Below, piece after piece: positions 45,621 through 57,491 of a DNA stretch of 64,000 nucleotides (position 1 is its first letter; each line of letters starts with the position of its first letter). Source of the stretch: Suillus spraguei (taxonomy: Eukaryota > Basidiomycota > Agaricomycetes > Boletales > Suillaceae); contig JABCPU010000053.1 in NCBI GenBank assembly GCA_016800925.1, forward strand, positions 62,001 to 126,000, given 5' to 3'. The notes below the pieces were generated by a model. That model did no database searches and was not told the origin of the DNA. It saw nothing but the letters and a program-made list of their open reading frames with translations. Both the position numbers and the translations under genes were made by a program.

Positions 45621-48600
45621 ATGTCGACGCCTGCACACGCCCTGTGAGTCAAATATACGAAATCTTACCATTAACTGTGCATTCTCATTCTCATTCTTAT
45701 TCTAGCAGGAAGAAAATAAGGGTCACAGGTACGATTCTACAATTATATCGTTCTTGGAGGACACTCATTCTGTATGTTTGCGGCAGTTGTTGCTGCAGAT
45801 GGCCTGTCTAAGCGTGATGTATTCCGCCTACCGGACCCTTTTGCAGTCATCACCGTCGACGCAGAGCAGACTCACACAACTAGCGTTATAAAGAAGACTC
45901 TGAATCCTTACTGGAATGAGAGTTTTGACATGTGAGTTTGGTGTCGGTCGAGCGCAGTCAGTAAGTGTATGATTGATGTCTTATCTACACAGCACCGTCA
46001 AAGACTCTTCGGTAGTAGCTGTGCAAATATTTGACCAGAGGAAGTTCAAGAGGCGTGACCAAGGGTTTTTGGGTGTGGTCAACGTGAAAGTTAGCGATGT
46101 GCTCGATCTTGAACTAGGTGGTCACGGTAAGCGCTCATCGTCAAATCACCCTTACGTGCACTCTGATTTAAATCTTATCCAATTTGATAGAGATGCTGAC
46201 GTTGGATCTAAAAAAATCCAATGATAACCTCGTGGTTCATGGCAAGCTCATCATATACTTGTCAACAAATGTAAACCAGCCCATGAGTAACCCTGGACCC
46301 TCCCAAGTACAAGGTGTTACCTCTGCATTGGCCGACATGGGAATGAATGAATCAAGTCTCTCCTTGTCACCTAACGCTGCCTCAGCAACAGGTAACACTC
46401 TGTCTCGCCCACCCAGTTCACACGCCACTGCTACTGAACCCGCCGCAGCACCGTTGATGCAGATGCCAACGCCCCACATACCACCTGCAGTGATCAATAC
46501 TGAGTCAGAACAATCGTCGTCGCAGTCTCCATTGGGTCGTCCTATCAGCTCGGGCGGCGGACACGCTGCACTTGCTGCACCCCCGTCTACAGCACCTTCC
46601 TTGGCCACTTCTCCGGGACAAGCGGCCACCAATGCACAGCAGAGGAATTTCAACCCCAATGTTGATCAGTATGGAGCATTACCTCCCGGATGGGAGCGTC
46701 GCATCGATCCACTTGGTCGGACATATTATGTCGATCATAATACCCGGACAACAACTTGGAACCGACCATCACCTAATCAAATTGTCAACCACAACAACCA
46801 GGATAGTGAAACAAATGCCGCAAGAGATCAGCACTCCCGCCGTATACTCGCTGATGACATGGTCGATGCTGCTACCACGGGTACTGCGGGTGCTACCGCG
46901 TACCGCAGCTCGTCAACGTCGGCACCATCCCCATCGCCCAACGTTCCACCGGCAGTCGTGGGTTCGGGTGGAAATGCTACCACAGCTGGGACTGGGAGTC
47001 TCCCAGCTGGTTGGGAGGAGCGCTACACTCCCGAAGGACGTCCCTATTATGTGGACCATAACACGCGCACTACCACCTGGGTCGATCCTCGGCGCCAGAC
47101 CATCATCCGTGTCATGGGCCCTAATGGACAGAACACATCATTACAGCCTCAGACCATATCCCAGCTTGGTCCATTACCCTCTGGTTGGGAGATGCGTCTC
47201 ACATCCACCGCACGTGTTTATTTCGTGGACCACAACACGAAAACGACCACATGGGACGATCCCCGCATGCCATCCACGCTTGATGCCAATGTCCCACAGT
47301 ACAAGCGCGACTTCAGGAGGAAACTTATTTACTTCCGAAGCCAGCCTGCTATGCGTGCACAGCCGGGTAACTGCCAGATCAAAGTGCGGCGGAACCATAT
47401 CTTCGAGGATAGTTATGCAGAGATCATGAGGCAGACGCCAAACGATTTGAAGAAACGACTCATGATTAAGTTTGATGGAGAGGATGGTCTCGATTACGGT
47501 GGCTTGTCACGGTAAGTTGGACTGAATTATCAGAGTTTGTTCGTTTACTGAGTTCCTTTGTAGAGAATTTTTCTTCCTTCTGTCGCATGAGATGTTCAAT
47601 CCATTTTACTGTCTATTCGAATACTCCGCCCACGATAACTACACGCTTCAAATTAATCCCGCTTCAGGCGTCAACCCGGAGCACTTAAACTACTTCAAGT
47701 TCATTGGTCGCTGTCTCGGTCTCGGAATATTCCACCGTCGTTTCCTCGATGCATATTTCATTGTCAGCTTCTACAAGATGATTTTGAAAAAGAAGGTGAC
47801 ACTTGCGGACCTTGAATCTGTCGATGCTGAGTTGCACCGCGGATTGACTTGGATGTTGTAAGTGCTTTGTGACTTTTTCTCGTCATTTCTCCCAACCCTT
47901 GTTCAGGGAGAATGACATCACAGACGTGATCGATGAAACCTTCACAACGACCGAGGAACGCTTCGGTGAACTGGTCAACATTGAACTTCGCCCAGGGGGG
48001 GCAGATATCAATGTGACTCAAGATAACAAGAAGGAATACGTGGACGCCGTCGTCGAGTATCGGATCTCCAAGCGTGTTAAGGAACAGTTTGACTCGTTCA
48101 TGTCGGGCTTCAGCGAGTTGATTCCACAGGATCTCATCACCGTCTTCGACGAACGCGAACTGGAGCTTCTGATCGGTGGTATGTCGGAGATTGACGTGTA
48201 TGTTCCTTGATTGAAGTCGTGAGGCTGTTGGGCTGATTGTCATTGCAGAGACGACTGGACTAAGCACACCGACTACCGCGGATATGAGATGAATGATGAT
48301 GTCATTCAGTGGTTCTGGAAGTGCATTCGCAGCTGGCCGCCTGAGCGCAAGTCTCGCTTACTTCAGTTCGCTACGGGGACATCTAGGATTCCTGTCAATG
48401 GTTTCAAGGACCTTCAGGGCTCAGATGGACCCCGCCGCTTCACTATAGAAAAGTCTGGTGACCCTTCACAGCTACCGAAGAGTCACACCTGCTTCAACCG
48501 TATTGATCTCCCACCATACAAAGATTATGCTAGCCTGGAGCAGAAGCTCACGCTTGCTGTAGAGTGAGTCCTTTTCATAACTTGCGTGTCAGCTCACGCT

Positions 48601-48642
48601 GAGCTCTCTACTAGGGAAACTGTTGGATTTGGTCAGGAGTAA
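45621..48642 (+). CDS. RSP5: HECT-type E3 ubiquitin ligase Rsp5/NEDD4
   Basis: The essential fungal NEDD4-type ligase. The first exon reads MSTPAHAL and splices over GTGAGT...TTCTAG to RKKIRVT and then to [20 protein letters not shown], the start of the C2 domain (calcium/lipid binding). Three WW domains follow at about 46675, 47010 and 47170 (each W...G..YYVDHNT or YFVDHNT ... TTW), which bind PY motifs of substrates and adaptors. The HECT domain begins [20 protein letters not shown] and continues through several exons. The catalytic cysteine is in [14 protein letters not shown] near 48485, and the last exon gives E|ETVGFGQE. Length (around 800 residues) and domain order equal yeast Rsp5. 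It converges on the cap-methyltransferase gene. Confidence 0.97.
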
Positions 48643-48927
48643 TGTTATGCACTATACGACTTTTTCGCTTTTATCCATACGATCAATCGTCACGCTATCT
48701 GTTTGTAATCTTAGTGGGACACCTTATTTTTTGCTAGAATCCGTTTCAACGATGTCTATATGCCGCTTTTATGTCGTGTACAGAGCACTGCTATCAATAT
48801 CTTTACGCATGAGCCATACGGCGTTTTGTCTGTATATCGTGTGATCGTATTAAGTAGTTAAGTAGTGGGTATGAGCTGGCAGACAGCGAAAGGATGTATA
48901 AAATATCAACCATGATCCGTGAGACCA

Positions 48928-50862
48928 TCACTTCTTCTCAAATGCAAATGCAATATAAATGTCTGAAAGAAAAGATATTCTATTAGCACCGTTACAAACT
49001 ACATCGAAAAGTCACTTACTGACTGCCTCCCACTCTTCATCCTCCATTGAGCTGGCGCCGGTCGCATCGCATACATTCATGCGGACCATCAACTGCTTGA
49101 AATCCTCATGCTCTCTGTTTTCTTCGAACACCTCATGGAACTCCTTCTTGAATACGGGGTGAAGTCTATACTGCGCGGCCATCCTACGCAAAGTAATGTT
49201 TCAGTACCACTCTAGTATAGGGGGTATGTCAAGATGATATATGACTCACTGAACAAAATTATCCCACTCAACAATGTACTCTGGTACGTTTTCGACAGCA
49301 TCACGAAGATAAAAGTAGTATCGGTGGCCGAACAGGGGTCGAGAGGTGCGTTCTTCAAACCGGATCTTGTACACCGAATTTCCAAAAGAAAGATCTTCAG
49401 AATCAGCCGGAAGTTGGTCCAGTCGCGCACTATCGACACGATAAAGTCAGCAACAGACGTGAGAAGGAATATGGATTTAAATGGTCATACAGGAGCTGGT
49501 CGGCGTTTGGAATCGTCCCGAGAAATATCCCCCCTGGCCTTAGCCATTCGCTGACGTTCTTGAGCATGCATCGGGCTTTTTGCGCCGTTTCAAACGCATA
49601 ATGCATACAGAATTGCATGGACACAACGTCGAATGGCTGTGCGAGCTGTTGGGGCGAAAATGCTTTTGTAAGGGGTTCTGTATAGCAATCCAACGCAGCA
49701 AACGTGGCGTCGAACCGTCGTGGGCGCATGGTTTCCCACCGTTGTCGAGCTTGCTCGACGGACACATCTGCGATGTCTATTGAATGCAGGTCAGATCGGG
49801 CTGCACTAACTAATGCGAAACATCTTACCAACAGCCAGCATCTCTCGAATTCGGGCCTTTCCCCATTTGATGAGGTCGCCACCTTTGCCACAGCCCATAT
49901 CGAGGACTTTTCCGTGTTTTTGGCTGGACCAGCAGCGGCGAGGGCTGGATGACCGAATTGCGTAATAAGGACCGATTTTACCCAATTGTTGAAATTCTTG
50001 AGTCCGATGATAGGAGACTCCTTGCGCTGTTTCACGCCCACCTCTGGACGCAAATTATCTGGGAAGCGGCGTTAGTGGTAGGTTGAGCGGGGGGGGGGGG
50101 GGGGGGGAGACGCTTACAGTGATCGACGACCAGTTCGACGTCGCCAGCGTGTCTCTTGGCTGAACGCTCTTGATAGTCATCGGGTTCTTTGCTTGGGACT
50201 CGTTTGCGTTTGTTTATGAGACGTTGAGTACCGACACCGCGGTAGTTTTTGTAGAGCTCTATTTCATACTGTGTCATGGGAGTGAGGACGGAGCCTGCGG
50301 GAGTCAAACGCTGTCGTGGGCTGTAGGGCAGAGTCTGACGCATCGTAGTCGTCGGGGAGGATGTTATTTTGGATGATGTTGGTGCCATTGGGAAACGAGT
50401 CAAGGGGGATGGTGGAAGGATACGAGAGGATGATGAAGGCACATCAGAAGGAAAGGGGGAAGATGAATTGAGTGAGAGTGAAGAACGTGAGGTATGCTGC
50501 CGTGAGAACGAGTGATCTTGTTCACGGGGGATGTCGATGGCCGTGGGCAATCTCCGTCCTAATGATGGTGCAGAGTTCAACTTTTCTGATTCAAAGTCAT
50601 CAGAAAGCAATAGATGAGAGAGACTTGAAGGTCGCGCAGAGCTTGGAGTTCTTGGTTCGTGAGGTTCAGAGTTTAACAAGGAAGCCAGATCTGTTGCCCT
50701 ACGTGTCAAAGACGGGCTAGACGTCGCGTGCGACGATGAAGGACGTGATGATGATGGTGACGGTATTTCGAGTGGACCATAATCACTGTGACTTGGAAGT
50801 GATTGTGGCTGAGTGACTGGCGAATTCATAACAGCATCTCGTACTGGATCAAAAGCTGGCAT
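48928..50862 (-). CDS. ABD1: mRNA cap guanine-N7 methyltransferase
   Basis: Nuclear enzyme that methylates the mRNA 5' cap. A long Ser/Pro-rich N-terminal extension (residues 1-240) precedes YNLRPEVGVKQRKESPIIGL and KNFNNWVKSVLI. The SAM-binding motif KVLDMGCGKGGDLIKWGK is followed by an intron and DIADVSVEQARQRWETM. Next come FDVVSMQFCMHYAFETAQKA (the QF..HY signature), SEWLRPGGIFLGTIPNADQL, YRLHPVFKKEF and FKQLMVRMNVCDA. The last intron (GTAAGT after EAVS) leads to NIYIAFAFEKK and the stop at 48930-48928, which restores the family's usual ending. The intron near 50050-50117 holds a 19-base homopolymer. Confidence 0.96.
50089..50107. repeat. Poly-G run of 19 bases inside an intron
   Basis: Nineteen consecutive G on the plus strand, hence C19 in the transcript of the cap methyltransferase. 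It lies about 10 bases after the 5' splice site (GTAAGCGTCT) and well before the branch-like CTAAC and CCCAG acceptor. Confidence 0.95.
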
Positions 50863-51010
50863 GGCTAATTATCACCGAGTAGGCTATAGCAAAAAGCCGT
50901 TCGTCAACGTTGATGATGGCGAGCTCGGCGTCTTTGCACTGCCAGTACACAACTTTTTACGAACAGTCCATTGAGTTACGTAACTATTAGACTCCCTGCT
51001 CACTGCAGTC

Positions 51011-54000
51011 TCACGCATCCTCATCTACTGAGGCGGTGAACTTCTCAACGATCCCTTCTTCCATTCGCTGAGCCATTCCGCAATATTAGTCGTGGACCGC
51101 TATATCACATCCATCAGCTAGCTTTCTCACATTTCCTCAGGTTCTCTCACCTTGATCCATGCCCTCGAAGCACACAACGATTCTAGAGTCTGCGACAATG
51201 CGAGATTATATCGAGATGTATCCTTGTCCTAATCACCGCATGCCATCAGCTTGTCCATTGACGTTTGAAATTAGCATTACCTTGAAAAAGTCCACAATCT
51301 GCTGGTAGTCCTCCTCCTTGGTCAAATTTTCAAAACTTGACTGATACCCGCTAAGCCCCGCCTTCCACAACAGAGAAGTGACCCGAAACGCACCGAGACA
51401 ATGGACTGTAACGAAAAGTTCCCCTCGAACCGTTTGGCAAGCTATCGAATAATCATGTTCGGCGTGGGACTCTTCGGTGTCTCAACTGACAGCTTACCTC
51501 CGCGTAATTCTCTTGGAAGAACTGCGCACAGCTACGCCTGGTGCGGAAGTTTATCTGGAGGCCCCTGATGAAATATATGATGTCTTGAGTCCGCGCCTTT
51601 GATAGGATGTACGTGAACACGTCTTTAATACATGCTTCATCTTGGCTGGCGCACATTGCCATTCTGACGAATGTATTTAAACAAACGCATGTTACAAAAC
51701 AGGAACTGACTTACATGGCAGCAATACTCTTCGACGGAGACGTGGTCGGGTTCTCGTACAATGCCTTGGCAAACTCATATTCTTCACGACCTCCATGCTT
51801 CACAGCCTGCATATAACACTCAGTATAACATAACGCCACTTAACACCCGACGCACAGTGAGGATAGTCGTCCTGAATAAATCACCAGGTATCCTCGAATC
51901 ATCTTGCGTTCTCATATATTCCGCAAACCAGGTCTTGAGCTCTTCCACGACACTGGAACTTCATCAATTTTCACCTAGATCAATATTCGACAGATGCGTA
52001 CGCAGAGTCCCCAGCAACAGCCGCCTGTCCGACAGCACGCGTGCGCAGTTGTGAGATATCCACAGATTCGGAAGGAGAGTATTCATAGCCAAGGCGTTTG
52101 ACGACGGGCACAAATAATGCCTATCAGTGCAAGTTGCGTCAGCACTCAAAACAGATATTTGAAATGATAACCCACTTTGCGGAAAGCATTTAAATCACTG
52201 ACGACAGCTTCATGTTCCCACCAAGTTGACACCAGAGTGCCGATGTTTCGAGCAATACTGTCCCATACAAGGTCTAGAAAATGTTGTGTTCATTAAGCTC
52301 ATCAAGCTCGTGCCCAATTGAAGTACAGGACACTCACCCTCCTTTTCGTCATGTAAAATATCGACAATGGTCAATGCACTGCTAACTTTACAAAACCCAG
52401 CCTTCGACAATGCCATGATATCATGCACAAGGCCAATGCGATCACTCAGCGAGAATACAGTATCGCCCTTGGCAGCCTCCTCGGCGATCGCCGCGAACCT
52501 CTCATCAGAATACAACACGCGGTCTGTAATCCTCCATAATACAAAAGCCACCAATAAGAAAACAGACTTACAGACACCGTAAGTCCCCGCATTGAGCTTG
52601 AAAGGCTTCGAAGTGTCGATGGCGAATGTCTTCTCCCTAGTGTCAAGAATAACAGACTTATCAATGATGACTTTATTGTTAGTAGTTGTCAGCAGGGCCA
52701 AAGGCACGGCCCAGATAGTCTCATTGTCCTTTTCTTCTGCGGGTCCAGACTCCAGGAAACGATCCTGGCGGACATGGATACTATTCTCGCTCTCAATGAC
52801 AGTGAGGACAGGGAAGCCGATCTGACGCCAGGCATGTTAGAGTGGAATGGGTGGATCGAGCTGTTATGCTTGCCTTCGAAATCCAGTTATCCATGATCCT
52901 TGGCACATCTACGCCAGTAGACTCTGAGATGCCCTGCCACAGGTCCTCGGTGACAGTGCTTCCGTATAGATGCTTCTTGAGGTAGATCGAAACACCCTTC
53001 AGGAAGCGCTCCTGGCCAACAAAGTTGGACAGCATGCGCAGAACTTGGAAGTGTTGCTCGTGAGATGAAATAACGACAAGACAAATTGAATGCCTTACCA
53101 GAGCCTGCTTTGGCGTAGGAGAGGGAGTCGAAAATCTAATGATCAGTTGTATGAGATGGTCGGACATGGCAATCTGGCCATACCTGGTTGATCTGGTTGG
53201 CATCAGGGCAATGCACTTCGATTGGGTGAGAAGACAATTTAGCATCAAGATCCAGCGCATCATTCAAATGTTCGGATATGAACGAGCTATGGACCTTCCA
53301 TTCCGGGTACACGCTAGTAAAATGTGTTATAGATATGTCGACAGTGGAGTGCATCGACTTACCGATCTAAAATATAGTATTAGTGGGTTCAGTGAGTGTG
53401 CATAGACACAAGACATACCAACAACGATAACTTCACCCATCTTGGAGGGGACAATCTTAGTACAGAATCTGTAAGTTCATATGTGCCAAGCTTACCAGGG
53501 TTGCAAAACCTAGGATGCATTTCAATACTACTATCAAAAATCGTGGCATGAGACTGACCTTCATTCAAGTACAGATAGTCCCACCATTCCATAGTTGTGA
53601 TATCACCAAACCTGAGTGGTTTTCGCAACATATCCTTCGTATAATGGGGATAGACTTACCACATGTGAGCGATTTCATGAGACTGAGTGACAGTGACTCG
53701 TTTCTTTCCAAACACATCTGACTTCTCAGGGTCGAGCAGGAAGGCGCTAGTACGTCCAGTGATAAGGCCCTGCTAGAAGTGAGTGCTAAAGCGCGCAGGA
53801 AGTGAAGGCTCATACCCAGTTCTCCATAGCACCTGCGTCAAAATCATGGGCCTTCAGACCACGGATCCTGATCAATGACATGGAAGGGATTCTGCATAGG
53901 ACGCTTACCACTAGAGTATCCAACTTTGGGAGAGGGTATTCGATGTCAAAAATTTCCTCGTAGATCGGGAGGACTTTTGCTTTGATGTCAAGGGCGTACT

Positions 54001-55169
54001 GAGCCTGGTGAATTACATCAGGAGTAGCTGTCCAAATCATATCAGCTTCCATTCGAAATTCTGTGAGGACGAGTCCCTACAGTAGATGCGCAGAGGACGG
54101 GTCTTTCCGCTCAGAGGACTCTTATAAGAGCTTTCCAGGTACGCGAAACGTCCATTGGCATATGCAACCAAGTAAGTAGACATCTGTAGACCAATTTTTA
54201 GTTTAAAATCCACCTAGATGACATTGACGTACGGGTGGTGTGGTCTGGAACTTGGAAATCTTCCATTGTGCTTCGGGGCTATCTTGAGTCGTCAACGCTG
54301 AAAAGAGCGCCTCCAATGAAGGATCCTCTACTTTGGTCGTTTGGGGTTCGAAGATTTCCTCCGATGTAATAGACATGTTGCTCAGATTGACGGTGTCTGC
54401 ACGTGATATCATGGTGACCGCGAAGGTCGCCTTGAGAAGCGGTTCATCCCAACATGGGAAGGCACGTCTCGCGGCGGTAGGCTAAGAACAATTCGTAAGT
54501 GCAAGGTCGACTAGTGGTATCGAATACACACTTCAAACTGGGTCAGTGTATAGTACTTCTTGGTTCCGTCATGTTCGAACGAACTCTTGTAATAGCCCAT
54601 CATGGCCCCCGTCAGTTCTCCGGAGAAGGCAATGGACAGTGTTGCCTTTGATCCGGCAGGTACAGGCGTCGAAAAGGAAAGTACACAACGTTCCGCTTTG
54701 TCGTCAAGAGAAGGAGAAGGATCGACTTGGCTTATCTTGAGTTCATCGGAATATAATGACACATCGTTCAACTTCAGATCGGCTGAGTTGAAGACGACGG
54801 TAGAAGTTTCCTTCTTAATATCCAGGCTGATGAAATTAGTCGATGACCTTTTGAAAGACGGTGTGTGTGGACATACTTGATCTTTACCACACCCTCGAAT
54901 ATTGAGTTCTCAAGGTCAGTCTTGATAGTCACGTCATAATGCGTTGGCTTAACGTCTAGGGGAAGACGGAAATCACCCGAGTCGGCAGGCTTGTTTGTGG
55001 TCATGATCAGGGATGTTGTTGAACAAAATCTTACTGGAGATGATCGCAGAAACTGATTACGAGTGCTGGCGCTGAATAGTAGCCGGGATACATGTGCATA
55101 ACTGTGAGACCGAATCCGAATCTGGGGTAAGACTGCACATGCGCACAGGCGTCCAAAAATCGACGCCAT
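51011..55169 (-). CDS. M1-family zinc aminopeptidase (Ape2/Aap1, puromycin-sensitive type)
   Basis: Zinc metallopeptidase that removes N-terminal residues. Visible motifs: the exopeptidase signature GAMENW (near 53815), then TVTQSHEIAHMWFGDITTME with the third zinc ligand in YLYLNEG. This is HEXXH-X18-E, with HEIAH where HELAH is more common. The C-terminal helical domain contains LKGVSIYLKKHLYGSTVTED, WQGISESTGVDVPRIMDNWI and SDRIGLVHDIMALSKAG, and ends RMEEGIVEKFTASVDEDA. The gene has well over a dozen introns. The first 55 residues (MASIFGRLCACAVLPQIRIR ... SSPVRFCSTTSL) form an Arg/Ser-rich mitochondrial-like presequence. A second methionine (MTTNKPADSG) then begins the mature part, so two products from two starts are plausible, as known for yeast Ape2. 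Confidence 0.95.
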
Positions 55170-55394
55170 CGATCGTGATCAGATGATCAGATGATTTGTG
55201 TCACTGCCACAGGCCTTGACTTCAAATTTTCAAAGTTTGTGCGCTTATGGGTTAGCTATGATACTTACATTTGAATAATTATCTGCAATCTTATAGGTTA
55301 TTGTGTAATTATATATAAAATGTATAAGGATGAAAGCAAAGGCCAAGAAAGGAAAGTGCCAGGCTAGTGCCAGTTCTGTTCAGGCATTTGCCAT

Positions 55395-55830
55395 TCAATG
55401 CATGAGATCCAACTGAAAGGAATATCCTGATCTCCCTTCCGGATCTTCGTCATCCGACAGTTCCGTTTCTATTGCTTCCGAATAGTTTGTCACTCGCAAA
55501 ATGCCGTTAGCCCGGGGATTATCGAATTCTTAGGGGAAATTAGCTCACCTCGATCTTTTGGATTCCTCAACATTTCCTGTCTTTGGTCCAAAGTCCAGGA
55601 TAGTATCTGGAGCGCTTGTCCAACCTGACGGATGTGGGGCATACACTATAGGTTTACTCGTCATCTTTAAGCTCTCGTTTCCGCTGACATTCGCTTTTAT
55701 GCTTGCGGCAGCTCGCGATGAATTGAATATCGTGTTTGGTGTCATCAGCACCCATGTTTTCGATAAAGTCATGACTTGGTGCGTTCTTGGTGTCATATGT
55801 TTCTGAAGGGGGGTGAAATGGGGCAGACAT
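55395..55830 (-). CDS. Small acidic hypothetical protein (two or three exons)
   Basis: Starts MSAPFHPPSETYDTKN and continues SHDFIENMGADDTKHDIQFI with basic RKHKSECQRKRELKDDE. A second frame reads KPIVYAPHPSGWTSAPDTIL and DFGPKTGNVEESKRSR. It ends at a GTGAGC donor and joins a last exon with VTNYSEAIETELSDDEDPEG and RSGYSFQLDLMH (stop 55397-55395). The last splice is convincing; the change of frame near 55655 is not explained by a normal intron. I do not recognise the protein. It has no membrane segment and lies in tandem behind the aminopeptidase. Confidence 0.5.
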
Positions 55831-57491
55831 GGAAGTTGAACCTGGCTGGACCATTTCTCAAGTGCTTGTTGATGAGGAGGCTGACCGTGGGCCAGTCGAT
55901 GTGAGTGCCATACTCAATAACAGCCTGACACCTGCCACACTGTACCATGTAGGCGAGGTTCACGGCCATTTGGGTTATGTTAAGTGGTACGGTCTATGTC
56001 TCTTTGCACGGCGGGTGAGAGACTGGGTCTTGATTTTTCGCTTTTTGTACTCGGAGACGATGCCCTTTCGGATATGGATGTAGCCTTTTTTTCGCAGCAG
56101 CGTGGAGTTTACAGTACTAGCCAGTTGAAGGGTGCTCCTACTACACCTTAGAATGCACCAGCGCTAAGGTATCCTCCGTTGGTCCGCCACTCCCGCCGGC
56201 TGTTTTGTACGCGCAGTCCATCGAGGACGGGAAACTGATCCCCCCTCATGGTGAAATGCAATTTTTTTAAGGCGGGTAATCACTGTCATGACAGCTGGCT
56301 AATGTGCTCCTTAAAGCTCTCTCTTGTAGATGATGACTTTAACGATTCCTGAGTTGTAGGGTATGTCTACAAAATTTTCTCGTTGTGAAAGTGAATTTTG
56401 TCTGACATGATCGTTCCAGAAGAACAAATCAGCACAGAAGCCATTGAAGAAAGTCCACGTATATCCACTCTGGCACCCGCCAGGACGCTCCTCAGTTTTC
56501 CCACATGTCTGGAGCTTCTTCAGACCTACAATAGGGATGGTGCGGACACTCAACGGTACATAGTGCCTTTCTTGCAGGAGTTCAGTTCTGCTGTTGTATT
56601 CTTGTGCAGTGTTATGTTATGCACAATGCAAAATTTCGCACACGGAGTTCAACTGGGCTTGAATTCAGGCATACAAGATCCAGTAAATTCGGTGACCATG
56701 ATACTTCTATTCAGATGACTTGTAGTCATACAAAAGATGCTCAATTTGGTGTTTGAGTTGATCAACAAACCTTTGCGCTTATCGTTGAAGTTCAATTCTT
56801 TTGGACAAGCGATCCTACACTAGACAGCGAACTCGAGAATTTTTTTTACACTGATACTTCTGGCGAGTTTCTGGTTACTGAAGATCGTACCGGCCACGCA
56901 TCAGGTCTTGTCACTAGTCCAAGTGACACCACTTTTTATATTTTTAGACCCGTTCAGCACACCGTTGTGCTGTTTACCAGCGCAAGCAATTCGGAGTGTA
57001 TTCAGTATCCATCATTCCGTACAGCCCTCCTTTCCTAGATGGCCAGCATAAGACGCTGATAGTCTAGCCACGCCCACCTACAGAGTTCAGTTACAAGAGT
57101 CTGCGTGTGCTTGATTGTCATGGTTCTGCGCATGCAGTCGCTCAGCGTACAAAATTACGAATGGTGAAAGTCGCCCAACGGTTCTTTTCATTCGTCCAGA
57201 TGGAATTATTGGGATTGGTTATAAAGCTAGCGATGAATAGAATCAGCAGCGTCATCTTTACAAGCAGCATGCAGTGAGTATAAGCTAGCGTGTGAGCACT
57301 CAGACAGTGTAAATGAGGTAAGTTTGAACTCTATTCAAGCAAATCGTCCTTGTTCGCGTGTAGTCTGCATCGCGCTATCACACGCAAGCAAAACAAACAC
57401 TTCATGAACTTCGATTCGCAACAGTCGTAGTTGAACAACAGAAGGTATGGGTGGCTACAGTACATGTCATCGACCATCAAGATACGCGGAA
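55831..57491. other. Gene-poor gap with an orphan open frame
   Basis: No gene can be supported as such. A plus-strand frame without ATG runs from about 56758 to 57040 (LIVEVQFFWTSDPTLDSELE, FFYTDTSGEFLVTEDRTGHA, SGLVTSPSDTTFYIFRPVQH). It reads like protein but has no recognisable fold and could be an exon of a decayed gene. Other frames here look random. Confidence 0.4.

Noticed and set aside
55829..56083. Plus-strand open frame of 84 codons
   Set aside because: No motif, partly overlaps the start of the minus-strand small acidic protein, and has no splice continuation.
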